This document shows, piece after piece, positions 12,241 to 25,200 of a stretch of 64,000 nt of DNA. Made by a program: the position numbers and the translations under genes. The notes under the pieces are model-generated. The model saw nothing but the letters and a program-made list of their open reading frames with translations, made no database searches and was not told the DNA's origin. This stretch comes from Lytechinus variegatus (lineage: Eukaryota > Echinodermata > Echinoidea > Temnopleuroida > Toxopneustidae): assembly GCF_018143015.1 (NCBI RefSeq), contig NC_054750.1, forward strand, positions 8,832,501 to 8,896,500. The letters are read 5' to 3'. Each line of letters begins with the position of its first letter. Position 1 is the first letter of the stretch.

Positions 12241-12821
12241 TTGAAAGTCCCGGGGGGCCACTTCCATTCACGAGTGGATACCATGCGCGACCATGCGCGA
12301 CCATGGGGTCTCAAAAAGCACCCTAAACACGTAATTTCCATATTCTGAATATGCACCCCTTAACAAGTATTGGGGTGTGAAACCCTACCGTCAACAAGCA
12401 TTGGAAACAAAACGATACTCTTGGCAAATATTCCCTGAAATGAACCCCTAAACAAGTACAGGAATGTTTTATTGTTACGGGTCCTTCGGTCGTCGGCTTT
12501 ACCTTATTTGGTTTAGTACGACCCCACCTTCTACACCTCGCGCAAATTGGACTCTAAACACGAAGTGTTGGGGCAAAAAGGACATCCTATATAAAACATT
12601 TTAATTTTGTTTTATCACCCCCGCAAATTCGACCCTAAACACGTAATTGCCCTAGTGAAATAGATACCCTTTTTTCATTATTTTTGTGTTTTTGACACCC
12701 TTATCACGTTACGTACGTAACGTGCCCTATCGTGAAAAGACATCCTTTTTACGTGTTTTTTTTTTGGTCGCGCATGGTATCCACTCCTCAATGTAAGTGC
12801 CCCCCACCCCGGGTTGAAAGT
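12241..12821. mobile_element. hAT-like non-autonomous element with 8-bp target duplication
   Basis: The octamer TTGAAAGT is present at 12241-12248 and again at 12814-12821, directly flanking the element, which is what an 8-bp target-site duplication looks like. The ends are long inverted repeats: each side carries CCCGGGG, then CACTT and GAGTGGATACCATGCGCGACC in mirror orientation. The interior (about 480 bp) has no frame of note, with CCCTAAACACGTAAT words repeated. A second, more diverged copy lies at 45994-46305. An 8-bp duplication is typical of the hAT superfamily (established), so hAT-like is the assignment. Confidence 0.75.
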
Positions 12822-13045
12822 ACAACGATATTTGAACATTAGAAGACTCAGTGGCACTGTTCTTTATTTTTCTCTCTGTGCTATAAAGTTTATTTTTATC
12901 AAGATAAATTCATAGCTTGTGAATATCATCAAGATCACCATCTTGCCTTGTGGACGTTTAAATCATTTAACCACTGGCCACTTTTCATCATTTGATAATG
13001 GCAACATCTGGCCCATAGAACAATCTTAAAAAATAACAACTTTTA

Positions 13046-13672
13046 ATGGTTTTAAGGGGAAATGTAAGTTGCCACATCTCCGCTTGTATATACCTCATTG
13101 ATATTGCAATGTGACTGGGTGATAGCTCTAAGTCTCCAACTTTACTACAACATTTAAAAGTCAAATTTAGATATCAAACATTCAAAACAGGAATACACTC
13201 ATGGCCAATGTCCATTTCTATCTCAAGTAGATATGAAACAATTGAGACGATAACATGACATGTGGCGCTCTACGAAAATACAGTCGGATTAGATATGCAT
13301 TATTCATAACTAAATGAATATTTTGGCAATAATACAAAATATTTCAGATGCGTTTTAACTGCCTTGTGGGCTACTATTCACAATGTTGTAGTGCCGTTAA
13401 TTTGGGATCCAACACTTCATGAATCAATTAGTATTTCTTGTTATCGTCTAATTTTTTTCATATCTACTTGAGATAGAAATGGACATTGGCCATGAGTGTA
13501 TTCCTATTTTGAATGTTTGATATCTAAATTTTACTCTTAGGTGTTGCAGTAACCATGGTAACGTTAGAGCTATTACCCAGCCACATTGCGATACATCAAT
13601 GACGAATTTATGATATATGCAAGCGGAAATATGGAAACAAACATTTCACATTTCCTTAAAGGTTATTGAATT
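13046..13672. repeat. Long inverted repeat (about 210-bp arms)
   Basis: The left arm (about 13046-13257) and right arm (about 13439-13672) are reverse complements with scattered mismatches and small gaps. The best block is the ACTCATGGCCAATGTCC segment, with CATTTCTATCTCAAGTAGATATGA next to it. The ~180-bp spacer is unrelated AT-rich sequence. Both outer ends carry a TTTAAGG(G)GAAATGT-like terminus. Probably a foldback/MITE-type DNA element. Confidence 0.75.
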
Positions 13673-16600
13673 TTCTCTTCATTTTTTTTCTATTTTACAC
13701 TGCTCTTTATATTCGATTGTAGACAAAAAGCGATACCACATGTAAAGACTACTACCTACCTAGCAGTGATCTTGAAGGCCCATACTTGGTGTCATACCTT
13801 TTTTGTGGTGTGGGATGAACGAACTCCTATTTTATAGGTCCTGACCTTGCTCCTAGTCTATCAAGACAAAAGTGTGTATGCCTGTGATAGAAAAGTTGAT
13901 TAGATAATCGTGTATATGTGCCTATTACGGTATAATTTCTTGTGCATTTGATATTATTGGTAATTCATTGTTTTGGTAAGTTTTTGCCCAGTATTTTAAT
14001 TGTCTTATACGTAAAACAGCTCATTTTTACATGCCTTGGCTTCAGTATGGTTATCACCATTTTTACTTTATATTAATTTGTATTCACTTTGTACCTGCAT
14101 TTGTTAAATAAAGTGAAGTTCATAAAACGATATGTAGATATACGCCACATGATTTTGAGATTGGCATAACATCGTCTTTGTTGATTTTTGCCTTTTGCCA
14201 AGGCGGAATGTATAGAACATGATTACTGCGATTTCGTTACATGAATAGATATATACACCCTTATATATAAAGTGAAGTTCATAAACATATATATTATGTA
14301 TATATATAGAGAGAGAGAGAGAGAGAAAGTCAGAGAGGAGAAGAAAGAGTGAAAAAAATGAAAGAATAAGAGAATAAGACGATTCGGCAAAGCTGGTCAA
14401 TTTTCTGGCGAAAGAAAACGATTGGCTAAATATTAAAGGGTAATAAAGTTTCTGTTTTTAAATTATGTAGATATAAGGATTAGGATTGATTCAGCTTTGG
14501 AAATTAGATTATAGGTTTGGTTTAACTTGCAAAATTTCCATCGGATCAGTAGTTGTCGCCGGAGTAAATGTCATGACATCTATTATGACTTAAGTAGACA
14601 CCAATCACGGGCGACGAACAGTGGGCGAGAATGAGTTGTAAGCTGGTGTGCCAAACTTGTATTCTGTGTTAAATTTTTACTCTCACATTTTGGTTAGGGG
14701 TGACTTGGGGCGTAGAATCGACTGAAAATAATATAAAGCCAATATGACGTCACCTTGATACCAATTTTGATTGGCTACTTAAAAACCTATCTGTGAAAAG
14801 ACAAATTACGCCATGTAAACGTATGTAAACTGTAGTATGTAAAAAAAAATGATGCTGCTAGAATTTAGACGGAAATCCAAACGTTTCTAATGTAAATGCA
14901 GAAAGAAGGTGGATTATCAGCCTATTTCGAGGATTAATTATCATATAAACCACGTGAAAGGTGTCTTTTTTTCTAGTTTGAACCCTTTCACACGAAAAAA
15001 GAAAAAATCAGAATTTTGTGGGAGCCATTTCAGATTCATACATGAAAAACCTCCTGTGAATGGCCTGTTTTTCTACTAGGCTGCCGTAGGCTTTACGCGG
15101 CATTTCGCAAAATGTCACATTTCACGATTTGAGGTAGGAAGTTAACAACATTTATGCACATACCAGAAATGAAATATTTTAGCTGAAATATTGGGCATGA
15201 CAAAACTTAAAAATCTGAAATTTCCCAAAATGATTTTTGGCGCACTTTTGTTTCGCCCCGGCCCACTGTACGACACTGCACGCACGGGATGACCGTCGTT
15301 CTCGGTGCTAAAAAAAAGTCCGAAAAGAGCCGAAATACGTGGCGGTGTAACGGTGAAATATCCTTTATAATTCAAATGCTTAGGTCATCTCCCCCCCCCC
15401 CCCCCCCATTGAAAAACATCGGACCAACCATGGGTATATTACCGCACTCACCCTTTAGTCCCATGCATTTAGCTCATTTATTTTTTTGTTTCTTTCAAGT
15501 GTGCGAGCCAAGCATCATAGGGAAGGGGATTTTCACCGCATAGCCATCAAGACCTCTAAAACCTTCGGAGATTCCAATCGATATACGCGTATAACAGTAT
15601 AATATGATTTTCCAGAACGCCATTCGGTCTATTTTCTTAACTGATCAATTCATACGTGAAATTTGAGTGGCATGTATAGGGGTATATATTTGTATGATGG
15701 AAGTGTCTACGAGTTTTGATTGTTAACATGTTGACTAGTGAATTCTGTCATTTCCTTTGCTTTGTACAGAGATCACCCGCTTCTAGATCCAATGGGTTAA
15801 GAAATAAGAAGGAAAGAAAGAAGGGCTTACAATGCAGGTTCATTTGTTTTTCTCTGTTTTTCTTTCAACTCCCTTCCTCCCTCCCTCTCCCTCATTCTCT
15901 ATCTGGGTTTTTTTGTTTCGTTTCCGAACATAGCTATAATTAGTCCACGGTCAACTCTGTGCCGATGTAAGTAGCGATCCATTGATAGCTGTCATACAAG
16001 CATTACGATAAACGTGTACAAGCACAATAGCACAATACATTGAAGACGAGAGTAAGATGTGTGCCATTTATGGCGATAAAACTTTCGAATCGATGCAGCG
16101 TCTTTTTCAGGGATACCTTTTATGCTGAATCTACTAGTATAATCGACTTTCAAGATTTCTTACTTTTACATTTTGTTTAATTCTTCATAATTATTATAAT
16201 GATATGAATTATAAGAAAAAAATTCAGTTGAACATATACCGGCCGTCTTCACAAACGTTCAACAAGCCTTTGCTTTTGAGTTAAATATTCAAACCCTCAT
16301 CCTTCTCAACACACACTCACCCACACACCCACACATGCACATTCACCGTCTCATACCTCACAAAACGACTCATGCGCATGAACATCCACACCCATACAAC
16401 AAGGAAGACGGGTTCGGGCGTGTAGTGTACATTGTACGCTCGAATGGTTTTCAATCGCCGAGAACGAATGTGAGGATTGGATAAAAAACGTCATTCGTGA
16501 GAGGTAGAGATATGTCTAGATTAATACAAAAATTTATTGAAAATCAATCTCCTCTGGCATGTCTAATGTGTAAAAACGATAATAATGTTGATAAAGTATG

Positions 16601-18180
16601 CTCTTATTAAAAAAAAGAATTAAGTACTTTCTACAACTATCACAACATTCCGAATAGCAATTTACTGCTAATAGTTATATCTTCATAAACAAATATCGGC
16701 ATTAAACAACCTTTGAATAATAAATATTGAAGGCTAGTGGCTAACAACTAGATATATTATTTGGGAAATGCAGATTGACGTAAATAGCATGAAATTTAGT
16801 TTAAAAAAAATCTGTGTCGAGGATAAATAAATAAATTTATTTGCACTCATCGATCTACATCTAAGACCTACTTTTAACACAGAACAAAACCTGCTATTAC
16901 TCCTCAATATCCGTCTTCCTGCTTAAGCTATTTCAACATGGCATCAGCTAATACAATAAAAATGAAATTATTATACTTTTATGAAGGTGACGATGAGGAA
17001 AAACATGCTGATAATACTAATTAAGCATTGAGATGATGATGAGGAGGAGGGTAACAAATAACACTAACAATAAATAACAATGATAATACTTTTCATACCG
17101 GACATGTCGCATATTTTACCCCTGTAAAATATACAACACACTTCATTTCATACTAAATGTGTGACGAACATCGATATTGACTTGTGTTTCATAGATTTTT
17201 CCAAAGTTCTTGACCAGGGGAAATTGAAAAAGAACTCAGAAAGGCAAGCAATGAAGTCCATAAAGTGAAAAAATATCTTGAAACTAAATATCATAGTAAA
17301 GAATAAAAACTCAATTTTGAAATAAAGAAGTATACAGGTATATGTGAATCATTTTACAGGTATCATTATCAGCCAATGAGGAATATTATAGTATAGTATA
17401 GTAGTATAGTATTTATTTTCCGTATAAAAAAAAATGCAAAACGGATTGATAGCCCATTTTCAGTTTAGTCGACATGGGGTCAATAAACATATGAAAGAAG
17501 CATAACATAAACGGTAAATGAAACAGAATAACAAAAGTGACATGATATACGTTGTTATAAGAAAAGATCATAAAATTAAAAAGTTTGACAAGAATTTACA
17601 CTAAATATTTTATAAAATGAATGAATTAGGCTGCTATCACGTTATTGAAAAAGGTTTTTACACGGAGCAAGGAATAATAAAATGAATAATATGAATGTAC
17701 GGTGAATAAAATAGGTAATGATTGTAAACTGTCATAATTACACAACATTCTGGTTCACGCAGGACAACAATAAGAGCGTAAAAATATTGAAAGGAATTTA
17801 GGGTAAAAGTACAGATTGCACTGATTGGATTCATATGAGAAGTAAGAAATAAAAAGTAAAAAGGAGAATGCACTTTGTGGAACTATTAAGTCGAATAAGC
17901 TCAAAATCAGTTAGTAATTTGAAGTTTGTGAAAAGAACGATGCGGAAATGGGGAAGAAAAAAAAATCGGGAGAAGAAGGAACCCCCTCCCCCCTTAAAAA
18001 AGATAACAACAAAATACAATATTGACTTTATGACAAGGTAAGCAGGTCACCGAAGTATAATATTTATGCAAACATACATCTACTTCACGTTACTAATAGC
18101 ACTGGCGTAGTAGGTATAACACACTCTAACAACTTAGCTTTATTCAGATTGAAAGGATATGAGATGTTACTCGGTCCTAT
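13673..18180. other. Intergenic, no supported gene
   Basis: AT-rich sequence. Features seen: a 17-bp AAAGTGAAGTTCATAAA word duplicated at about 14111 and 14269, a GA microsatellite near 14309-14326, a C-run at about 15391-15407, a CA-rich patch near 16300-16400, and an AGTAT-type short repeat near 17389-17411. Short open frames here (for example 15142-15375 and 15716-15943) look like chance. Confidence 0.5.
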
Positions 18181-18181
18181 T

Positions 18182-18787
18182 TAAAGGACAAGTCCACCCC
18201 CAAAAAACTTGATTTGAATAAAAAGAGAAAAATTCAACAAACATATCACTTAAAATTTCATCAAAATCGGATGTAAAATAAGAAAGTTATGGCATTTTAA
18301 ATTTTCGCTTATTTTCAACAAAATAGTTACATGAACGAGCCAGTTACATCCAAATGAGAGAGTTGATGACATCACTCACTCACTATTTCTTTTGTATTTT
18401 ATTATATGAAATATAAAATATTTTTATTTTCTGCGTCATTGTCATGATCGAGAAATGAAGTTTCATTCCTCCCTGAACACGTGGAATTCCATTATTTTAA
18501 CATTTTGTGCTTCAGGCAAGGAGGTCCTAATCGTCAAATTCGTAAAAATTGAAATATTGTTTAATTCAAACAATAAAAAACAAAAGAAATAGTGAGTGAT
18601 GTCATCGACTCTTTCATTTGGATGTAACTGGCTCGTTCACATAACTATTTTGTTAAAAATAAGCGAAACTTTGAAATGTCATAACTTTCTTATTTTACAT
18701 CCGATTTTGATGTTCAGCATTGTGCTTGTCTGATTTTTCTCTATTGATTCAAATCAACATTTTTCTGAGGTGGACTTGACCTTTAAA
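18182..18787. mobile_element. Palindromic MITE, TTTAAAGGACAAGTCCACC family
   Basis: The left end TTTAAAGGACAAGTCCACC mirrors the right end GGTGGACTTGACCTTTAAA. The inverted similarity continues inward over roughly 180 bases per side, including ATCGGATGTAAAATAAGAAAG and a GATGACATCACTCACT-type block on each arm. Another complete copy and a partial one occur at 51785-52520. No coding capacity. Lies just downstream of the sushi-protein gene. Confidence 0.8.
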
Positions 18788-18988
18788 GCGCAGACACTAG
18801 AAAGTTAATCGAATAGATCGAGTATAGTAAATTCTCCCGGAAAAGTCCTGCGCCTTTTTCCCCCCGTTTCTTTTTGAAGAGAGAGTGCGACAACACCATG
18901 TTAGATTCTGGAAGGGAAAAATAATTGTATCCCCTATAAACCTCTTTCTGACTGTTCTCTGCCCTCCGTTTATACCCATAGACTTTTG

Positions 18989-19283
18989 CTACTTCATTTG
19001 GTAGATGTCAATATATTCGGGCAAATCGTTTCGTTTCCCAATCTGCTCATAGATCTCTGTTCGGATGGCTTCGATTCTTTTCGCCTCTGCTTCCTCTTCG
19101 GCTATCTTCTGACCTGGTAACTTTGGCGGTTGATGTTCCTTGTACCGAATGGAACCAACGGAACCAACAGTGCTTGGTCGTTCGGGAAGCTTCGGCGGAC
19201 GATTCAATGGGGTCGGTTTTTGGAAGATACTCAATTGATCCTTAAATCCTGATTTCTGCATACGCTTTGGACCCTTGATATTT
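18989..19283 (-). CDS. Exon 5: cytosolic tail with ITAM-like motif
   Basis: The acceptor TTTCTGCCCAG leads into the tail in phase 2, matching the TM exon's donor. Just after the membrane the tail is basic. It then has PPKLPERP, whose PKLPER fits a class II SH3 ligand pattern, and later a second PPKLP. An acidic/Glu-rich helix (IAEEEAEAKRIEAIRTE) follows. The end is YEQI, eight residues, YIDI, then YQMK and the stop. YxxI-x8-YxxI satisfies the ITAM spacing rule; the flanking acidic residue is at -2 rather than -3 of the first tyrosine. Alternatively the motifs are simple YxxΦ sorting signals. Confidence 0.7.
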
Positions 19284-22200
19284 CTGGGCAGAAATAAAAG
19301 CATATTAAAAAAACAAATCGGTTCATACGATATGAATTTGAATATATCGTTGAATTCTTTGTCATGATTGTAAGGGCCTGTGTCCTGAGAAGTCAGTCAC
19401 ACAGTAATCCGTAATGCAATGAGGCATTAGTATACAAATAATGCACGTAAGCACGTGCACGCAGGGCCAAAATTTAAAGGGGAAGTTCACCCTGACAAAA
19501 ACTTTATTTTAAAAATAGCAGAAAAAATATTACCGAAGGTTTGAGAAATATTCATCAAATACTAGTAATTAAAAAGTTATTAGACTTTCAATTATTTGAT
19601 TTGTGACGTCATATGCGAGCAGCATACCTACATAGCAAATGGTAAAAAATCAATGAAATGTAATTTTCTCAGAAAATTGATAATGGTTTTCGCTGTACCT
19701 TTTGTATATCAATAGACAAATCATTTCACACCCGACCATGAATAGAAAAGAAAATTAAGTCATCAGGAACCATGCAAAATTTGAAATTCATGCATTTTAT
19801 ATTACATAACACATGGGGCAGCTGTTCGTTTATGACGTCACAAGTGCAAAACTTTGAACTCTAATAACTTTTTTACTCTTTAACGGATTTTCCTCAAACC
19901 TTCACTAATATTTTTTACCATTTTTTCTGCTATTTTTGCAACAAAGTTTTCTTCAGGGTGAACTTCCCCTTTAATAATGAACGATGTGCGAGAAGAGCCA
20001 ATGGATATACCGCACAGAGGACCGCAGGACCGAGTGCGGTATGTCCATTTGGCGAGTCGAGCACACAGAGTTCATTAGTTAGGTCCTCTATGCACAAGAA
20101 TGCGTGCATTGTTTGTATTATACACCTCCATGTTACTGAGTTGCCCAAAATGCTATGTGATCTAAATTCTAGATAATTCCGGACCTCGCAATATCCTGCA
20201 CTCTGACGTCAGAGTACAGGATAGTACTTTTGGTATGACGTCAGAGTGCAGGATAGTGCATTTTGGATGCAATAGTGCAATTCACTGAATGTCATGTGAT
20301 CCGATTTGGACCAATCAGATTACAAAACTTTCTTGGGAGTTGTATAATACCGGATCGCAGACTAGTCCTTTACCTTTTAGTAAAAATATATGAACTGATT
20401 TTCACTTTGGGTATAACAATTGGAAACTTATCGTTCATCAAAACTGGTTCTTATATCTTTTGAACTTAATTTGACATCTTACCGGTATATACCTAAATAT
20501 TCTGAGAAAGCGAATCTTGATATTGGCCTAGATATCAAAACAAAGAAGCATTACAACCAGTAGGCCTATCTGAAAAAAATATATACGCGTACCTTCGTAA
20601 CCTACAGAGGGCGACAACCAGCACAATGACAATAAGGAAGAGAACACTAGCGAGTGCTGAGAGAGCGTAGAAAATCGAAGCGGGAACTCTTGAATCTTCT
20701 GCAACTGTAAATGAAGTAATATTACCACTGTCTGCTGCGAAAAGAAATTTGGTGAGAATATTCAGTAATATGCATGATGTAAAATTTATATTAATGTTTT
20801 ATATTACAATTTTTCTCCAGTGACAGATTTGCTGAGCGGCAGAACTTCAAACACAATTCATTCCTTGTAAACACAATCAACATTTGGCTCTATTTGCCAA
20901 CATCAAATCTTGCAATAATGCCAGTATTTGCCATGGTTCCATTCAATTAAGGTTATAGAGGAACCATCATTCATCATTGATCACCGTTAATTGATAAGTT
21001 AGGCCTAATTGATTGAATGTTTATTCAATTTTGTTCTTCAACTCATTCATTTTAATCTATCTATATATCAATTAATCACCTGATCAAGTGTAAAATAATT
21101 GTATCTGAGCTAAACCTGTAAAGGGCTATCTGCTTGAATAGAAATGTAGACGTTTATGATAACACGTTTGATGAGAGCCGACGAAAGACAAACTTGACGT
21201 ATTCTCAGTGGCGTATATTTCAATTGCTGTTTATTTCAACTGTTCGTGAACAGTGTCTGTCGCCCTATTCCATTCGATGCACCAAGGTAATCTCATTTCA
21301 ATGTCATGGCGACAATAGACCAGTTCGTCGAATAAAAAAGGTTTCATTCAGATCATTTTGCGAACACGTTATAAATATAGACGTCATTCATTATTATTTT
21401 CATAATCCACGGTTTACGTATAGACAATGTTACATTTTCTGGTAAGCTTATGTCATGCTTGAAAATCTTCATTTGTACATACAAAGTTTCGTCACAAATT
21501 GAGAAGAATTAGATGTGAAACAATAAAAAAAACCCCGATATTCCATTCGATGCACCAAGGTAATCTCATTTCAATATCATGGCGACAATAGACCAGTTCG
21601 TCGAATAAAAACGTTTCATTCAGATCATTTTGCGAACACATTATAAATAAAGACGTCATTCATTATTATTTTCATAATCCACGGTTTACGTATAGACAAT
21701 GTTACATTTTCTGGTAAGCTTATGTCATGCTTGAAAATCTTCATTTGTACATACAAAGTTTCGTCACAAATTGACGACAATGACCAGTTCGTAGTTACAT
21801 GGACAATTTCGGTCAAATGACCTTTCATTTCTTTCATCATGATAGGCAGATTTCAAAGCAAGATATTACATAAGCTTGCCTTACATAGCAGGATGAAGAA
21901 ATAGATTAGACCAGCTAGGTGACTAGAATAGCACACAAATGAACACTTAATGAAGGCATTTGTTGCATTCCTACTTTGAATGCATATCTTAGCATGTTGC
22001 ACAATGTACTTTGCAAACTGTGAAATACCAGTCGTTCGTGGAAGCATTTTTGTTTTTGTGGATATAAATGAAAACGACAATTCAAAAGAATATATGAATA
22101 ATCAAGACATCAAAGTTGGTGCTTATCACATTAGATTTTTAAAGCACCATGTCACTTTAGTACAAATGACCTTCTTCTGATCATGCGTAGAATCTTTTGA

Positions 22201-25200
22201 TCATGCGCAGAAAGGAACTACGAACTGGCTTATTGCGCCATGCACTATCATGAAGAGAGGGGCATGGAATCCCGCAACCTCCAAGAAGTATTTATTCATA
22301 TTGGGGTTGTGAATGTATTGAGGTCAAATTACTCAAATGTATTTCTCAATATACTGCAGCATATGTAAGAATTAATTACCGCTTGCTCCTGATATTGATT
22401 ACTTCAGGTTTACTGATTTCTAAAGCATAATTAATGTACTAATGCTATCTACTTATCGATACTACTGTATCTAATGATTTCACGATGGACAGATCTGTTT
22501 TGATTTATTACAAAAATGGTGTTTGGCGATTAATGTTGCATGTTTTGCTTTGTAGAAGGTTGCAGAAGGTACTCATAACAGTATAATACATTATAAAATC
22601 AATTAGAATATCAATATACCAACCACTCAGAAATTGATGGTATCAATCAGAGATTCCATTTACCTCATTCTTTGCTATGGGATCTGAACAAAGTATATAA
22701 TGGCGATCAAGACGAGTTCATATTGGGGTTGTTCTATTAGAGCTATTTTTGTTGTTGTCGGATATGACATGTTTCCATGATTTTAATTGGCTGAGAAGCA
22801 CTGCTCATAATTATGATAACAAGAGTTAAACACCCTACAGGTTTTTTTCTCGAAACGGTCTCATGGTCAGTCATTACCTGTTATTTAATACTCAGTTTGA
22901 TACTCCTCAAAATGATAAAGACATTCAAGCAAACAAATATTACGCGATGAATTTCCTTTTGGGCGGATTTGCGTTATATTACAATGATTAGAGTCGATTT
23001 TTTTTCATGTCACTTTAGAGGGACAAAACGACACATCTCATAGGTCAAAGTACAAATTATATATTAAAGGCCTTAAAGGCCACCGCACACCTTACGACCC
23101 GACCAGTCGCCGACTGGCTTGCGACTGAGTGAAGGCCACCGCACACCTTACGACCCGACCGGTCGCCGACTGGCTTGCGACTGGGTGAGGGGAGATGAGT
23201 CGCAAGGCAGTCATAAGCCTCGACACCGCACACCTTGCGATCCGATCTGCGACTCACATGCGCTTTTTGCCTCTTGGCATATCATCTGAGAAATTGCGCT
23301 TACTACTGCGTATGCGCGTAGTTTATCATGATACGCTTTATGCAACCCTGCTGTCTGATTGGCTGGAGGTTGGATTGAGCTTGCGATCCAGTCATAAGGA
23401 TTCGACATGTCAAATCCTTCCGATTGTCCTTGCGACTTGTCTCTAAACGGTCTGCGACTCTGAATCTGACAAGCGCTGTGACGTCACAACTCCCCTCGCC
23501 CAGTCGCACACCTTACGACCCGACGGTCGGAGATGAATCGCAAGGCAGTCATAAGCCTCGACACCGCACACCTTGCGATCCGATCGCGACTCACGCATGC
23601 GCTTTTTGCTTTTTGCTATAAAAACTGAGAAATTGCGCTTACAACTGGGTATGCGCGTTGTTTATCATAATACGCGTTATGCAACTCTGCTGTCTGATTG
23701 GCTGGAGGTTGGATTGAGCTGACGATCCAGTCATAAGGATTCGACATGTCAAATCCTTCCGATTTTCCTTGCGACTTGTCTCTGACCGGTCTGCGACTCT
23801 CAAGCTGATAAGAGCTGTGACGTCACATCTCCCCTCCCCCAGTCGCAAGCCAGTCGGCGACCGGTCGGGTCGTAAGGTGTGCGGTGGCCTTAATGGAAAT
23901 TCGAGAATGTAGTACGGTTAGTTTCGGAATTATTCAAGTTCATTTTGCTCTCTCTCTGTATGCGATGATTCCCGTCCAGCTTCCCAATATTATGAATATA
24001 CCAGGTGCTGTGGATGCATGTTTGAGGGTTAGATTCAGTTATTGATTTATCAATGAACACATCAGAAATAGACCTATGCATATTGGAAGGATGATTGGGA
24101 AAACCACCCCAAGACTCACCTTGACCCGTACAATTCGTACGCTCCAAGTCATCAAAGCCAACCGTCGAGAAAACACTCGTCGACATAATCTCAGTCGTCA
24201 TTGCCTCTGTCGTCATAGCCATCGGTACATTCCCTGTAACATTCTTGCACCTAAAGAGACTACGGAAGAACCATGCGCTATCGTAGCAGAAGAGTTCTCC
24301 CTTAGGTCTAGTCAGTGGCGGCTCAGTGGTAGGACCTTCCTGCCGTGGTGGATGGCCTCGGGGTATGGGGGATGTTCATGACACTCTGTTAAGAATGAGC
24401 TCATATGACGAACCATTTCCGTCTGTGGTAGCGGTGGCTGGGTAATCATGTGTGCTGGTAATGTCAAGTTCCAAGTAGTGCAAGGAGCTTTAAAAGAAAT
24501 TACACAGGACCATCTTCCATGAATTTCTTTTCTTTTTAAAATTTAAATTGGAAATTTTCATGCTAGCAGTTATCAGTTGAGGATAACTGTAGGGCAATTC
24601 CAAAAAATATGTACGTCCGATCCCTTATATGTGGGACCTTCATGAATTTATCCGTCTCTGATTTCTTGTTCTTTTGACAGTCTGTAACACTGTCAAATGA
24701 CAATGACTTGGTTAGTGTATGAGGTGAAGTAGGACTTGAAATATTTGAGGTCGGACATACAATAGGTAGATCATTTAATGGAATTGCTATATAGTGAAAT
24801 AATTGGAGTAAACGCTGTTCCTATTCCAAATGCCGTCGAATAAAAACTTTTCATTCAGATCATTTTGCGAACGCGTTATAAATATAGATGTCATTCATTA
24901 TTATTTTCATAATCCACGGTTTAAGTAGACGATGTTACATTTTTCAGCTAAGCTTATGTCCTGCTTGACAACCTTTATTTGTACATACAAAGTTTCGACA
25001 CAAATCGAGAAGAATTAGAAGTGAAACAATAAAAAACTGATATTTCATCAAATTAGAAGATTATAATTTTGTTTTGACAAAGATATTATCTACAAGCCAA
25101 TGCGAGATTTAGATGTTATAAATAACAAAGTAAACGTTTTATCTATCTTTATAATGTGTTATTGTAATCAACAAAAGTGCATCACGTGGGCCTATATGGA

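Noticed and set aside
23057..23848. Four minus-strand and two plus-strand open frames of about 65-83 codons
   Set aside because: All lie inside the TTAA-flanked element and repeat each other because of its internal duplication.
24076..24381. 101-codon plus-strand open frame
   Set aside because: Antisense to the second sushi exon, whose cysteine pattern and splice sites on the minus strand are better supported.
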